NCBI RefSeq assembly: GCF_019320115.1
Contig: NC_089597.1
Coordinates: 115,688,850 to 115,752,849, forward strand
DNA from: Miscanthus floridulus
Lineage: Eukaryota; Streptophyta; Magnoliopsida; Poales; Poaceae
Direction: 5' to 3'
DNA: 64,000 nt
Shown here: positions 12,569 to 22,359 of the stretch, one piece after another
How positions within the stretch are numbered: the first letter of the stretch is position 1
Layout of the letters: every line of letters begins with the position of its first letter
Notes under the pieces: generated by a model
What the model saw: only the letters and a program-made list of their open reading frames with translations
The model's database searches: none
What the model was told of the DNA's origin: nothing
Program-made: the position numbers and the translations under genes

Positions 12569-13238
12569 TGGTACTGCAACGAAATATAATGCTGAGGAGT
12601 GCTCTTCCTCCTTGTTGTGTGTTTGAATGAGAGGGAGTGAGGGGTTATTTATAGGTTGAGACGAGGAATGGAGGCCTCTCAATGTGCCATGTCAACGATC
12701 CATGTGCATCTTCGCCTCAGCCCTTGGATGAAACAGCAATAAGATGGATGGTGGAGATGGAGTGGAGTTGTGCTTCTTTGCATGCCTTCGTACCTATAGG
12801 TGTACTATTGTCTGAAAAGCCTAGATTCGTTCACTTTTACTGAAAAGCCTATATTCATCTAAAAAACATCTGTACGATACGATTGGACTATACATGTTCT
12901 ACTGAATTTACATTTAATCTGTGTACTACATTTGTGCCTTTGTAGCAGTGAAGTCTAATTAATGATTCACAGAAAAAAATTCACAAAAGTTTCTCTTGTT
13001 TTAGGAGCATCCACGGTTACTAGCAAAGACATCATTATATAATCCAAACATTTAATCATCCAAAGACCATAATACAACCACATCGAACATCACAATCAAC
13101 ATAACATGTCCTGCATAGTCTAAATAGTACACAATGTCCAAATCTCCACACATGCAAAAGAAGCAAAGTCCATGCAGCCCAAATAGTTTGTGTCATCGGA
13201 TCTAAGTTGTTACCATAGTCTTAACCTACAAGTTGTCG
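12569..13238. other. Non-coding spacer of MULE-1
   Basis: No gene is seen. The DNA is AT-rich and clearly similar to MULE-2 57131-57812, for example the CATTTGTGCCTTT and GAGCATCCAC blocks. Confidence 0.6.
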
Positions 13239-16200
13239 TCACTTTCTCCTAGTCTTACCCTTGCCCTTGTGCCCAAGAGCGTCGATGCCTGGAGTGTACG
13301 TGCAAGGCGAACAATGTCTTCTTGTTCCTGCAACATGCGTAGCCTGAGTCAAAGGAGCGTCCTGGAGCTTTGACTCGACAAGCTCATCATAGCCACGCTC
13401 CGTGGCCTCCTTGTCGCCTTCGTCGTCATCCTCGCCTTTGTGGCCTTGGAAAGTGTCCACAGTCGCAGTGCTAGTACCTCTGTGAGAAGAAGAACCGAGG
13501 CCTATAGGTGTGTCCCATTGTCGTGCGTGTGGCCCGTGTTCATCCATTGCAGCGCTAGTACCACAACCACAATGAGCTACAGCACGTCGTAGCCTACGTG
13601 CTAGCCTCTATCATGCAAAGATGCAAAGATATTAAGTACAAAACCATAGCTCAAACAACTTACTTTGGGTACCTCGTTCTACCAGAAACCTGGTCCACGA
13701 CCATCTTGTGCCTCATCCTCTTTCGGGTCCCACGTTTGTCCCAACGGGTACCTAGATCCGCAATGTATTTCGGCCCAGTGTAAGGTGGCCACTGACCCTC
13801 GTCCAGGAAAGGCTCAAAACGGGGAGACCAAGTCTGTACAAGGCTGTCAACACTGAACTTCGACGATATCTGGGTCTCGTAGGCAAAGTTGCGATGCTGA
13901 GATGCTGCAACATAATGAGAACAAGGGAAGTGGTACTGCCTAGTTTTCCCACATTGGCATGAGAAATTACTAAGTACCACAATATAACTCCTTGATGGCC
14001 GGACCTCACCATCGGACGTTGTACCACCCCTTTTTGTGACCTGGTACTTGCCGGTGCTATGGTCAAAGCAATCGACGTCATGTGTGAAAGCCCTTTCCTT
14101 TGCCTTGTCGAGATGCTTATTAGGTTTAGGTGCCCATTTCTGATTATTAATCTATAGTGCCATTGCTTGATCGTGTCTATCGTTAAACCATGCAACAAGC
14201 CTATAAAAGGTGAATGATACAATGACATTGACGGGTATGGCACGTATACCCTTGAGTACACTATTAAATGACTCCACCATGTTGCTAGTCTAAAACTCGT
14301 ACCTCCATCCACCATCGTCGTATGCTCTTGTCCATTTCTCAGGTTCTCTCATCAATCCTCTCAGCCACTGCCTACCTTCTGCGTTTGTTGCCATTTTTAG
14401 CTGCTCCAACTTCTCCTTGAAGAATGGCACCTCAAGCATGTGAGCAACCTCCTCGAATAGAGGATAGTTGTCCTTCGTACCATCCTTCCGAAGTAAATTC
14501 TCGGCAAGGTGTCGAGTGCACCAATAGTGGTGCAAAGGTGCATACCCTGAAATCTGCTCCTGTACAGCATTGAGTATGCCTTGGTGTCTATCAGATATGA
14601 CACCTACCTCCCTATGAGGGCCAATGACATGGATCCTAACAAGTCGCAAGAACCATCCCCAGCTATCTTTATTCTCCCTCTCCACCAAAGCGAAAGCCAA
14701 AGGAACCAATGCGTTGTCTGTGTCATAGGAAATGGCTACCAAAAGTGTGCCCTTGTTCTTGCCAAGCAGAAAAGTACCATCATGGATAACACTGGACGAC
14801 AATGCCTGAAGGCCTCGACGCACTGGGGAAAGCACCAGAATGCATGAAAGAATATCTGCCTCCCGTCCTTCCATTCATTCGGCTTCGGGATATACTCATA
14901 ATGCATGCCTAGATTTGCTGCTTTCATTGCAATGAACATTGTAGGCAACTGCTCGTACCCCTCCTCCCAGCCCCCATATATCATCTTCTAGGTCCGTTGC
15001 TTTGCCCTCCATGCTTTCCCATACTTTATGTCATACTTAAATATCTCCTTACTCATCTCCATAATTGTCCTGACTTTCAAGTTGGGCTGACCCTTCAAAG
15101 TTATGTATAACTTTCTGGCAATGAGGGTAGAGGTCAACTGTCTATGCTTCTGTTTTAGATCTGTCTAGGCACAAGTGTGTGGACCTACAATTTTGGTGAT
15201 CTTGAATTTCCCTGTGGCCTTCTATTTGCGAGCACAGATCCTCCAATTGCAATCTGCCATCTCGCACACCACCGTGTAACAGCGCTCCACATGGGAGTGC
15301 CTCACCTTGAATGGTCTCTTACGTCTCACAGAATATTCCTGTAGCCACCTTCTTAAGGTGGGCAAGTCCATGAAGACTATGCCCAACTGAATTTCCATGC
15401 TGCCATCGGCCTCAGGAGCCTCTAGCAGTTCGTCATCTCTTCCTTCTCCATAAGCATGTTGAGAACGACTAAGGTCGCTGAATTCATGAACCAGTGGATC
15501 ACGATCAGGACAACAACGTCTGATGAGCTCCATTTCTTGTTCGCTCAAAGCTGCAACTGGGCAGTCATCATCCGAATCAACGGCCCTTGCTGTGCCATAA
15601 GGCTCCTCATCATCCGCAATATCAACATCTACATTGTTATAGGCCATAAACCCTGGGTCCACATTGGTTGATGGAGGAATAGGAGCACAACCATCATTAT
15701 CAGGATTGTCTCCTGCATTTAAAGCACAAATATGGATACCACTGAGACAAAGGAATGGAATGAACAAAGAATAAGGAGAGCCAAAGTGTTACTAAATCAC
15801 TTACTAGAATGATTCTGGGTCAAAGGGATCTCCTGAGGGGCACCTATAATATCATTAGTCCCACATTCTGCATGGACACCAGGACATACACCAACCTCAT
15901 TGGGGGCGGATTGAGCATCGGGCACCACAACCGCATCTTCCACATCCACCTCACGGTTGGGTAACAGAGGCTCATAGGGTGCCGGATTCTCTGGTGCTGG
16001 CGATAACCCATGAGGGGGTGAATGAACATTAGGCGGTGAATACCCATGAGGGGTGGGATCATTGGACAACTTCCACACAACCAAATCCAAACATTGAAAC
16101 TCATTCTTCATGACAGTTTGACATATTTGTCCCATTGTGCCTTTGATGCAATTGGGACCAACCGCCTCAAAATTGTCCCTGACCTGCTATGGTGAAGTAC

Positions 16201-16389
16201 CCCCTCAACTAAGATGGCATCTTCATTTGAATTGCATTTAAGCTCATCACGAGCCCTACTAAACAACTCACAAAACAATGGCCGATCATCGAATATCACT
16301 GGCACCCTTTGTATTCCAACAAAACTGACATTACCAAACTCATCTTCCTCCACACTTCCTCCATGATACAGGGTGACTACGTTGTCCAT
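13239..16389 (-). pseudogene. MULE transposase (MuDR/FAR1-like DDE), decayed
   Basis: Three exons can be traced: 15805-16389, 13664-15712 and 13239-13605, with GTAAGT donors. The frame holds an N-terminal region starting MDNVVTLYHGG, an acidic linker, a zinc-binding MuDR-type segment, then the DDE catalytic core: Asp in IHDGTFLL (codon 14779-14781), Asp in SDRHQG (14590-14592) and Glu in NMVESFNS (14272-14274). A SWIM finger follows (CQCG then CSHY, near 13925-13960). All three catalytic residues survive, but the gene is broken by TAG stops at 14152, 14290, 14988, 15165 and 15222 and by frameshifts near 16117 and 14785. The last exon matches the end of the plant-mobile-domain gene of MULE-2 and not its transposase, which ends in a CCHC knuckle. 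Confidence 0.85.
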
Positions 16390-17383
16390 CTAGTTAGTAT
16401 GCACATCAACCAAGTTATTACGGGTATATTATTATAAGATAACTAACCATAATATCTAACTACATTTGCTAACTAAATTTCCTAACTATCGACCTAAACA
16501 AATAAGTATCTAACTATCTAACTATCTCTATAACAAGATAAGAGATTTGGTAACTACACTTACTAACTAGCTAACTAAATCAATAGGTAACTAACTCCCT
16601 AAAAATGTCTCTGACAATCTAATCTAACTAAATAAGCTACATACATATATTCCTAAGTATATAATATAACTAAATAAATAAGCATCTAACTTTCAACCTA
16701 TGTAATTAAATTTGCTAACTAGATTTGCTAAATATTCTAAAAGAATTACTAACTAAATTATCTAAAGTAAATTAACTAATTTAAGTTAACTAAAATAGTA
16801 CTAACTAATCTAACTTTACCTGTATGGCCTGCTCGCGCACGGCCCGGAGGAGCAGGGGGCGTAGCTACACGGAGGGGGAGGGGCGCAGGGGCCAGAGCCC
16901 AGCCAGCCGCCGAGAGCTCCGGCGAGCGGTGGCGGGCCGCCCTCGCCGCCAGACACAGATGAGGAGGACGGAAGGGGCGACAAGGGCGGCCGGGCTTCGC
17001 ACGGCGACGGGGGCGCGGCGGCGCTTGCGCGGCGCTTGCGCGGAAAGGGAGGGGGCGCAGGGACCGGACGGACACCAGTGCCCTACTGCCGGTGCAGGAG
17101 GCGCGGTCGACGACGGCCTGCTGCGGCGCTTGCGCGGAAAGGGAGGGGGCGCAGGGACTGGATGGCCGCCGGTGCCCTGCTGTCGGCGCAGGAGGCGCGG
17201 TCGACGGCGGCCTGCTGCGGCGCTTGCACGGAAAGGGAGGGGGCGCAGGGACCGGACAGCCGTTGGTGCCCTGCTGCCGGCGCAGGAGGCACGATCGACG
17301 GCGGCGTAGGAGGCGCAGGGAAAGCTGCGGTCGACGACGGCGCAGGAGGCAGAGACAGAGCGCGAGAGAGAGAGCTGCGGCCG
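16390..17383. other. MULE-1 transposase leader, AT-rich then GC-rich
   Basis: 16390-16820 is an AT-rich stretch made of degenerate CTAACTA repeats. 16820-17383 is GC-rich and open in many frames on both strands because of its composition and a 94-bp repeat. I see no supportable gene; it probably holds the transposase promoter and 5' leader. Confidence 0.5.
17032..17310. repeat. 94-bp tandem repeat, three copies
   Basis: The block CGGAAAGGGAGGGGGCGCAG starts at 17041, 17135 and 17229, an exact 94-bp period with a few substitutions. It lies upstream of the minus-strand transposase. The period is not a multiple of three, so each copy shifts frame. Confidence 0.85.
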
Positions 17384-17699
17384 CGGGTTTTGAATCAATG
17401 CTCGGCGCCAAGATCTGTGGCGCCGAGGTGTCGACCACGTGAACACAGAACTCGGCGCCAAGATCTATGGCGCCGAGGTGGGCGCCAAGATCTGTGGCGC
17501 TGAGCTCGGCGCCAAGATCTGTGGCGCCGAGGTGCTGGCCACGTGAACGCCACCTAAGATGGCTTGCTGTGCTCGGCCAGGCACCTCGGCGCCATGATTC
17601 CTGGCGCCGACCCACAGGGTCCAAAGATGAGTTTAAGTCTCCCAGAGGGCCAAATGTAAATTTTCTTAAAAAAAGGCCAAATTATAAAAAATTAGGGCC
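17384..17699 (-). repeat. MULE-1 right terminal inverted repeat
   Basis: This is the inverted partner of 10186-10478. It contains four copies of the GGCGCCAAGATC palindromic unit and ends TTAGGGCC at 17699. Confidence 0.85.
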
Positions 17700-17704
17700 T
17701 ATTG

Positions 17705-17718
17705 CATGGCAGGTATAA
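17705..17718. repeat. LINE target-site duplication, left copy
   Basis: CATGGCAGGTATAA is identical to 20101-20114 and brackets the LINE. Confidence 0.75.
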
Positions 17719-18018
17719 TTTTTTAGACCATAGACCTCCGCCCTGCTTATATTGAAAGCAAACGAGTTTGCTGGGGATGCCAGCTTTACAAAGTGGCAAC
17801 AACCATTCGGCATTACAGCAGATAGAAACGATACAGTACCAAGATAACAGGCAACTAGAAAAGGAAATATGGAAAAGCTAGCTTGTAGCCAAGAGACGCC
17901 CTTCACCACCCCCTGTTTAAACAAGCACCTCTAAGCCAAAATGTTTCCAGAAGCAATCGCAGACACCTCCTCCAGATCATCTCAGAACGCTGCAGTCACC
18001 ATGCATTCAGACCTTCCT

Positions 18019-20100
18019 TCAGCTTCGCGACGATGTCCACAGTGAGAGAAATCCCATGATCATGTGAGCAATAGGTTTTGGGGATCTGACTAAGACATCA
18101 TTAGAAACCCAATTGTTCCTTGTCTTCCAAAGACTCCAGGAAACACTGGCTAGAATGAAAAAGGATGACAAATTATTGCTATTGCCAGAACCAATCTCCA
18201 TCATATCCTCAAAATGTTGGATAGATGTAGGTCTATTTAACCACCTCATACTAAGCCCCCCTTTGGCAGGGCTTCATGAGCGGCTTTTGCACTGGCTTCT
18301 CAAGAAGCCGTACCAAACGCCCCCGTGCAAAACGGCTCGCGCGCAATAGCCGCTAGAAGCTGCACCAGGTTTTCTACTGCGTGGGAGAAGCCAAAAAAAG
18401 TGGCTTTCCCCGGCTCATCCATCTCCACAAACGCAAAAAGACGCATGTGCCCTTATCCTTTCACCAAAATTACAAACATTTTGCCACTGGGCAGCGGTGC
18501 GCAACAACGCGGGGGTGCGGCGGGGCAGCTTGGGCCTCGGCGCCGCCAGTGCAGGGCGAAACGCGGCGACCAGGCGTGGGGCGGAGCTGGCTCGGGGCAG
18601 AGGGTGACGAGGCACCAACGAGTGCGGGAGAGGTGAGGGCGGCGGCCTTGGAGGCACGGGGGAAGGTCTCCTCCACCACGGCCACCATGACACCACCAGC
18701 ACCACCAGCACCGCCACTGCCGCCACGCCCCCTGCCAGGGGAGGGGAGGGGAGGGGCCGGCCACTGGCGGGAGGAGGGGAGGGGGCGGCGCCGGCCGGGA
18801 GGGACGAAGAGAGAGAGGAAGGGGAGAGAGAACCGATCGGATCGGATAAGGAGAGAGGGAGGCCGATCGGATAAGGAGAGAGAGGAGGGGAAAAGAAAAG
18901 AATGGGAGAAGGAAAGAGAAATAAAAAAAGAAAGAAAAAGAAGAAAATAAAGAGAAAAAAGAAAAAGAAAAGAGAGAGAAAATATAAGGCTATTTTGGAC
19001 ATTTCACGTCTTCTTTACCTTTTAAAGAGCTAGGAGAAGCCGTTTTGCTAAACGTTTTCGTACAAAATAAGCTAGAGCCAGAAAAAACTGTTTTTCCATG
19101 AGCCAGAGCTAAAGCTGTTTTTTCACGAGCCAAAGCCGTGCCAAACGGGCCCTAACTCTAACCCAAACCCAGATCACTTGAGCAATATTGCAGTTAAAAA
19201 AGAGATGATTTCTAGTTTCAAGTTTGCCACAGTATTTGCATTTCTCAGAGCCTTTGCCTTTCCTAATTTTAAACTGATCCCCAGTGAGGACCCTGTTGTG
19301 CCAAAGCATCCAGAGGAAGATTTTGACTTTCAAAGGAATCTTAGTCTGCCACAGTTCAGTCATTCTAGTATCCACCTCTCCAGAATTTTTGATCAGCCTG
19401 TAAATAGATTTTGTAGTGGACTTTCCCGAGGGGGTTAGAGCCCATGAGACTTTATCTTCCTCTCCTGAAACCTCTATATCATCAAGAGCTTCTTAGAGAC
19501 CATTCCACTCAGCCACCTCCTCATTTCCAAGCCTCCTCCTAAAATCAAGCTGCCAGTCCACCTCTTTAGCATCAGCCACTGACCAATCCAAATTCCTGCT
19601 GATTCTAAACAATCTTGGGAACAGAATCTTGAGTGGACAATCTCCCATCCAAACATCATGCCAAAACCTAATCTTCCTACCATTGCCAAGTATCCATTTA
19701 GTCCCCCTTTCATACCATTCTCTGGATTTGCCAAGCCCCTGCCAAAATTGAGAGCAACCCTTTTGCTTACTCTGACAGAAACTCTTGTCATTAAGATATT
19801 TCTTCCTCGGCACCTCTAGAGCCAAACTCTTCTCACCACTATCTAACTTAAAGATCCATTTGGCTAGCAAGGAAGTGTTCATTGCTCTAGTGCCAATAAA
19901 ACCGAGCCCACCAAATTCCTTGGGGACGGCAAGTGCTTCCCACTTGATATTTCTTTTTATTGCCAACACCTTCCCAAAAGAATCTGCCCCTTACTGAATC
20001 TATCTTCTTGTGTGTGCCTTCATGAAGCCAGTAAAAACCCATACTGTACATGGGAATTAATGCTTGATAGACTTGAATTGATCAAGATGGACCTCCCTCC
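18019..20100 (-). pseudogene. LINE ORF2 C-terminal remnant (RT tail and zf-RVT)
   Basis: Translation on the minus strand gives the motifs GGRSILINS and RFFWEG, then PKEFGGLGF and LLAKWIFKL. These are the standard landmarks after the reverse transcriptase domain in plant LINEs. A zf-RVT follows at about 19109-19375 (TKIPLKVKIFLWM, then CKYC, then NHLFFNC). After the MITE the frame resumes at 18249 and runs to 18019 with the motif WSLWKTRNNW. Frame changes around 19970-20100 and 19480 show decay. The piece lacks the reverse transcriptase core and endonuclease and cannot be autonomous. Confidence 0.8.
18255..19152. mobile_element. PIF/Harbinger-like MITE, 898 bp, TAA duplication
   Basis: The ends are imperfect inverted repeats, with TTTGGCA shared about 7 bp in from each end. 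The duplication TAA at 18252-18254 and 19153-19155 is typical of PIF/Harbinger. Removing the element and one TAA puts the LINE frame back in register, which fixes the boundaries. The interior is a GC-rich block (18480-18800) followed by a GA-rich purine tract (18800-18990); it has no transposase. Confidence 0.75.
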
Positions 20101-20114
20101 CATGGCAGGTATAA
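20101..20114. repeat. LINE target-site duplication, right copy
   Basis: CATGGCAGGTATAA is identical to 17705-17718. Confidence 0.75.
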
Positions 20115-20849
20115 CGGCAGGAGAGAGAGTCGTCAGTGCCTACGAAGCTATAACGCCGAGTGTCGTTGTTGTTCCGATGAATGAAATGATGGATGGATCA
20201 ACCTGCGTGAGCATGCAACCACCACCGCTAATGATTGAGCTTGAGTACCTAATAATCACGGCCTCATCCGATTCTAGCTAGCTAGCTAGGCAGCCTGCAC
20301 GCACGGCATTCGGCACTCGGCACAGGCACAGCACACTAGCAGCTCGTTCGCTGGGCTGGGGCTGGCTGGCCAGCCCCCTCCCAGGAGCACTGTAGCAGCA
20401 AACCAGCCAGCAGTACTACTCTTTCACGTAAACGAACCCGCAACGATACGAACCAGCCAACCGAACAAGCCGTAGTACCGCATTGCATGCCGTCGCAGGC
20501 CGGGTCCGATCGAGATGTATGCCCGGTTGCGTAGCTACCAACAAGGCGACGGCGATGTACGTGTGTGATATTACGATTTGATTTGCTACTCCAACTAACG
20601 CCAGCGAAGCCCCCCGGGCACCTCCAGTGTCTAGCGTTGACCTCTCACGTGGTAGGCTTGCATGATTCAATACCTCTATCATACGTACGTACGTGGGCCA
20701 TTAAAGAAAACTGTATCACAATCGTTTCACACACTTTTTACATACGAATGCTGAATGCAAAATACTCATATCACGAAGACACACTCCATGCTCCATGCAA
20801 ACCAGAGATTGCTGTTCGCTTGGCACCTTAATGACACATTTCTTCCTTG
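20115..20849. other. Intergenic, possible small MITE at 20341-20472
   Basis: No gene is seen. Between GCTCGTTCGCTGGGCTGG (about 20341) and AACCGAACAAGCC (ending about 20472) the ends are imperfect inverted repeats, suggesting a small MITE of about 130 bp. Confidence 0.35.
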
Positions 20850-20996
20850 ATAACATTGTGGCGCTGGGCTCTAGCCACGTTAGCACCATGTCATCCCGCC
20901 ATGCCATCCGGGCCTTGAGGACCATGCCCTACGGTGCCGAGACGTGTTACCTCGGCACCGTAGACCACGGCGCCGACATCAGGGTCCAAACAATTG
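20850..20996. repeat. Probable fragment of a MULE inverted repeat
   Basis: It contains GGTGCCGAGACGTGTTACCT, GGCACCGTAG and GGCGCCGACATCAGGGTCC, resembling the outer part of the MULE-1 repeats (GGTGCCGAGGTAACACGTCT and GGGTCC). No second end or coding region is seen nearby. Confidence 0.4.
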
Positions 20997-20997
20997 A

Positions 20998-21365
20998 GTT
21001 GTTTGTTTGAAAATTATCAATACGACGTTTTTCCTTGTTAGCCATATGGACCAATAGATCGTTGTTGCACTCGTCAATAAAAAAGGATCTGAAAGTTTTA
21101 TCTCTCTTGTAGTCATAGGATACCAATTGTTAAACAAATTTTGGACATCGTGGGGTAGATTAAGAGCTAAAACCATTTCAATGGCCCTCCACGTGAACTT
21201 AGCATAAGTGCAATAAAAAGAAGAAGTGCTGAATTGTTTTCGACTCACTAAAAAAACAGCAAGTCGGAGCTCGATTCCAAATCCTCTTTGACAAATTATC
21301 CTTTGTGAGAATGGCCCCTTTTTTGAAGAACCAAAGGAAGATTCAGAGATATCTTTTGTCTCCAA
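20998..21365 (-). pseudogene. Second LINE fragment (zf-RVT tail)
   Basis: A minus-strand frame contains YAKFTWRAIE and YWSIWLTRKNVV, the usual motifs after the zinc-finger domain of plant LINE reverse transcriptases (general form W..W..RN). It differs from the LINE at 17719-20100, so it is a separate relic. Boundaries are not defined. Confidence 0.6.
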
Positions 21366-22005
21366 ACTATTTGTAAAACTTTGATCCCATTATTACTGAC
21401 AAGGATCGAACTTATACATTGAATTAACCAAGAAGATATACCATTATATTCTTATGCAGGCTCCAAACAAACACATCCAGGCCATGTAGCAGATGTACAT
21501 TGGCCACTTTAACAATTAGGCTATTTCAGTCTACTAGTTTGTTTCCCACTAATGCCCTCCTGAAAGTGACATTATTAAGTGGTGTTCTTGTGCAACCTTT
21601 ATGTTGAGGGATATTAGGTTTTTAGAGGCTGGTTACCCAATCAAATATCTTCCTAGCTACAACTGTTGAAGTGACTGTCTAGTCTAGTATTAGTTCACTA
21701 TACTACATGGGACATGCCTAACACTGGCCTATAGGCTATAGGCACAGTTGAGCTAGTACTAGAACAGAAGGATCGGAGAAGATTGCCAGAATATCTGATG
21801 AAGTGATGAAACCCGTACACGCGTCGACGTCGATGAGGTGACCGAAAGTCTGAAACAGAGGGCGCTATACATGCACTATACTCTGTTCATATCGCGGTCC
21901 TCCTCATGATTAGCGTGGACCAGCAACTTATAGCATGCATGCAGCGGTGGTTGCGTGATGGCAACGTGGAATTGGGGATTTCGCACAGATGACGCACAAT
22001 AATAA
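21366..22005. other. Intergenic
   Basis: No gene or repeat is recognised, apart from possible continuation of the LINE fragment up to about 21660. Confidence 0.4.
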
Positions 22006-22345
22006 GGCCTTGTTTAGTTGGGGTGTAAAGTTTTGGTGTGTCACATCGAATGTTATATGGGGTGTCGTATGGGTATTCGGATACTAATAAAAAAACAAAT
22101 TACAGAATCAGTCAGTAAACCGTGAAATGAATTTATTAAGCCTAATTAACCCATCATTAGCACATATGTTACTGTAGCACTTTATTGTTAGATCTGGGAT
22201 TAATTAGGCTTAAAAGATTCGTCTCGCAAATTAGTCATAATCTGTGCAATTAATTATTTTTTAGTCTATATATAATACTCTATGCATGTGTCCAAACATT
22301 CGATATGACAGGGTATAAAGTTTTGACGTGGAAACTAAACAAGGC
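22006..22345. mobile_element. Tourist-like MITE, 340 bp
   Basis: The element starts GGCCTTGTTTAGTTGG and ends AACTAAACAAGGC, with an inverted internal partner (GTAAAGTTTTGG and TATAAAGTTTTGACG). It is flanked by TAA at 22003-22005 and 22346-22348. This matches the common grass Tourist/PIF family; it has no coding capacity. Confidence 0.8.
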
Positions 22346-22359
22346 TAAGTGCGTGACGA

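Larger units (their letters stand above)
10186..17699. mobile_element. MULE-1: complete Mutator-like element
   Basis: Both ends carry inverted repeats of about 300 bp that begin GGCCCTAATTTTTT and contain clusters of the GGCGCC palindrome. Between them lie an intact three-exon + strand gene (10745-11430), a decayed accessory gene (11944-12568, minus) and a broken MULE transposase (13239-16389, minus). No convincing 9-bp target duplication is seen: the left flank ends ATCGCCCAT and the right flank starts TATTGCATG. The element is a relative of MULE-2 (53631-61078), with which it shares the accessory gene, non-coding stretches and transposase tail. Confidence 0.85.
17719..20100 (-). mobile_element. 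5'-truncated LINE, interrupted by a MITE
   Basis: The element reads on the minus strand from 20100 to 17719, where it ends in a short A-run (TTTTTT on +). A 14-bp identical duplication flanks it (17705-17718 and 20101-20114), as expected of target-primed reverse transcription. Coding content starts inside the C-terminal part of the reverse transcriptase, so most of the element was lost on insertion. An 898-bp MITE lies inside at 18255-19152. The element begins 20 bp after the end of the MULE-1 inverted repeat. Confidence 0.8.

Noticed and set aside
16776..17624. 282-codon minus-strand frame at the right end of MULE-1
   Set aside because: It runs across the 94-bp tandem repeats and into the inverted repeat. 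Its repeated Pro/Arg sequence follows from composition.
10745..17699. 9-bp target duplication for MULE-1
   Set aside because: Flanks ATCGCCCAT and TATTGCATG share too few positions; they only resemble each other if an indel is allowed.
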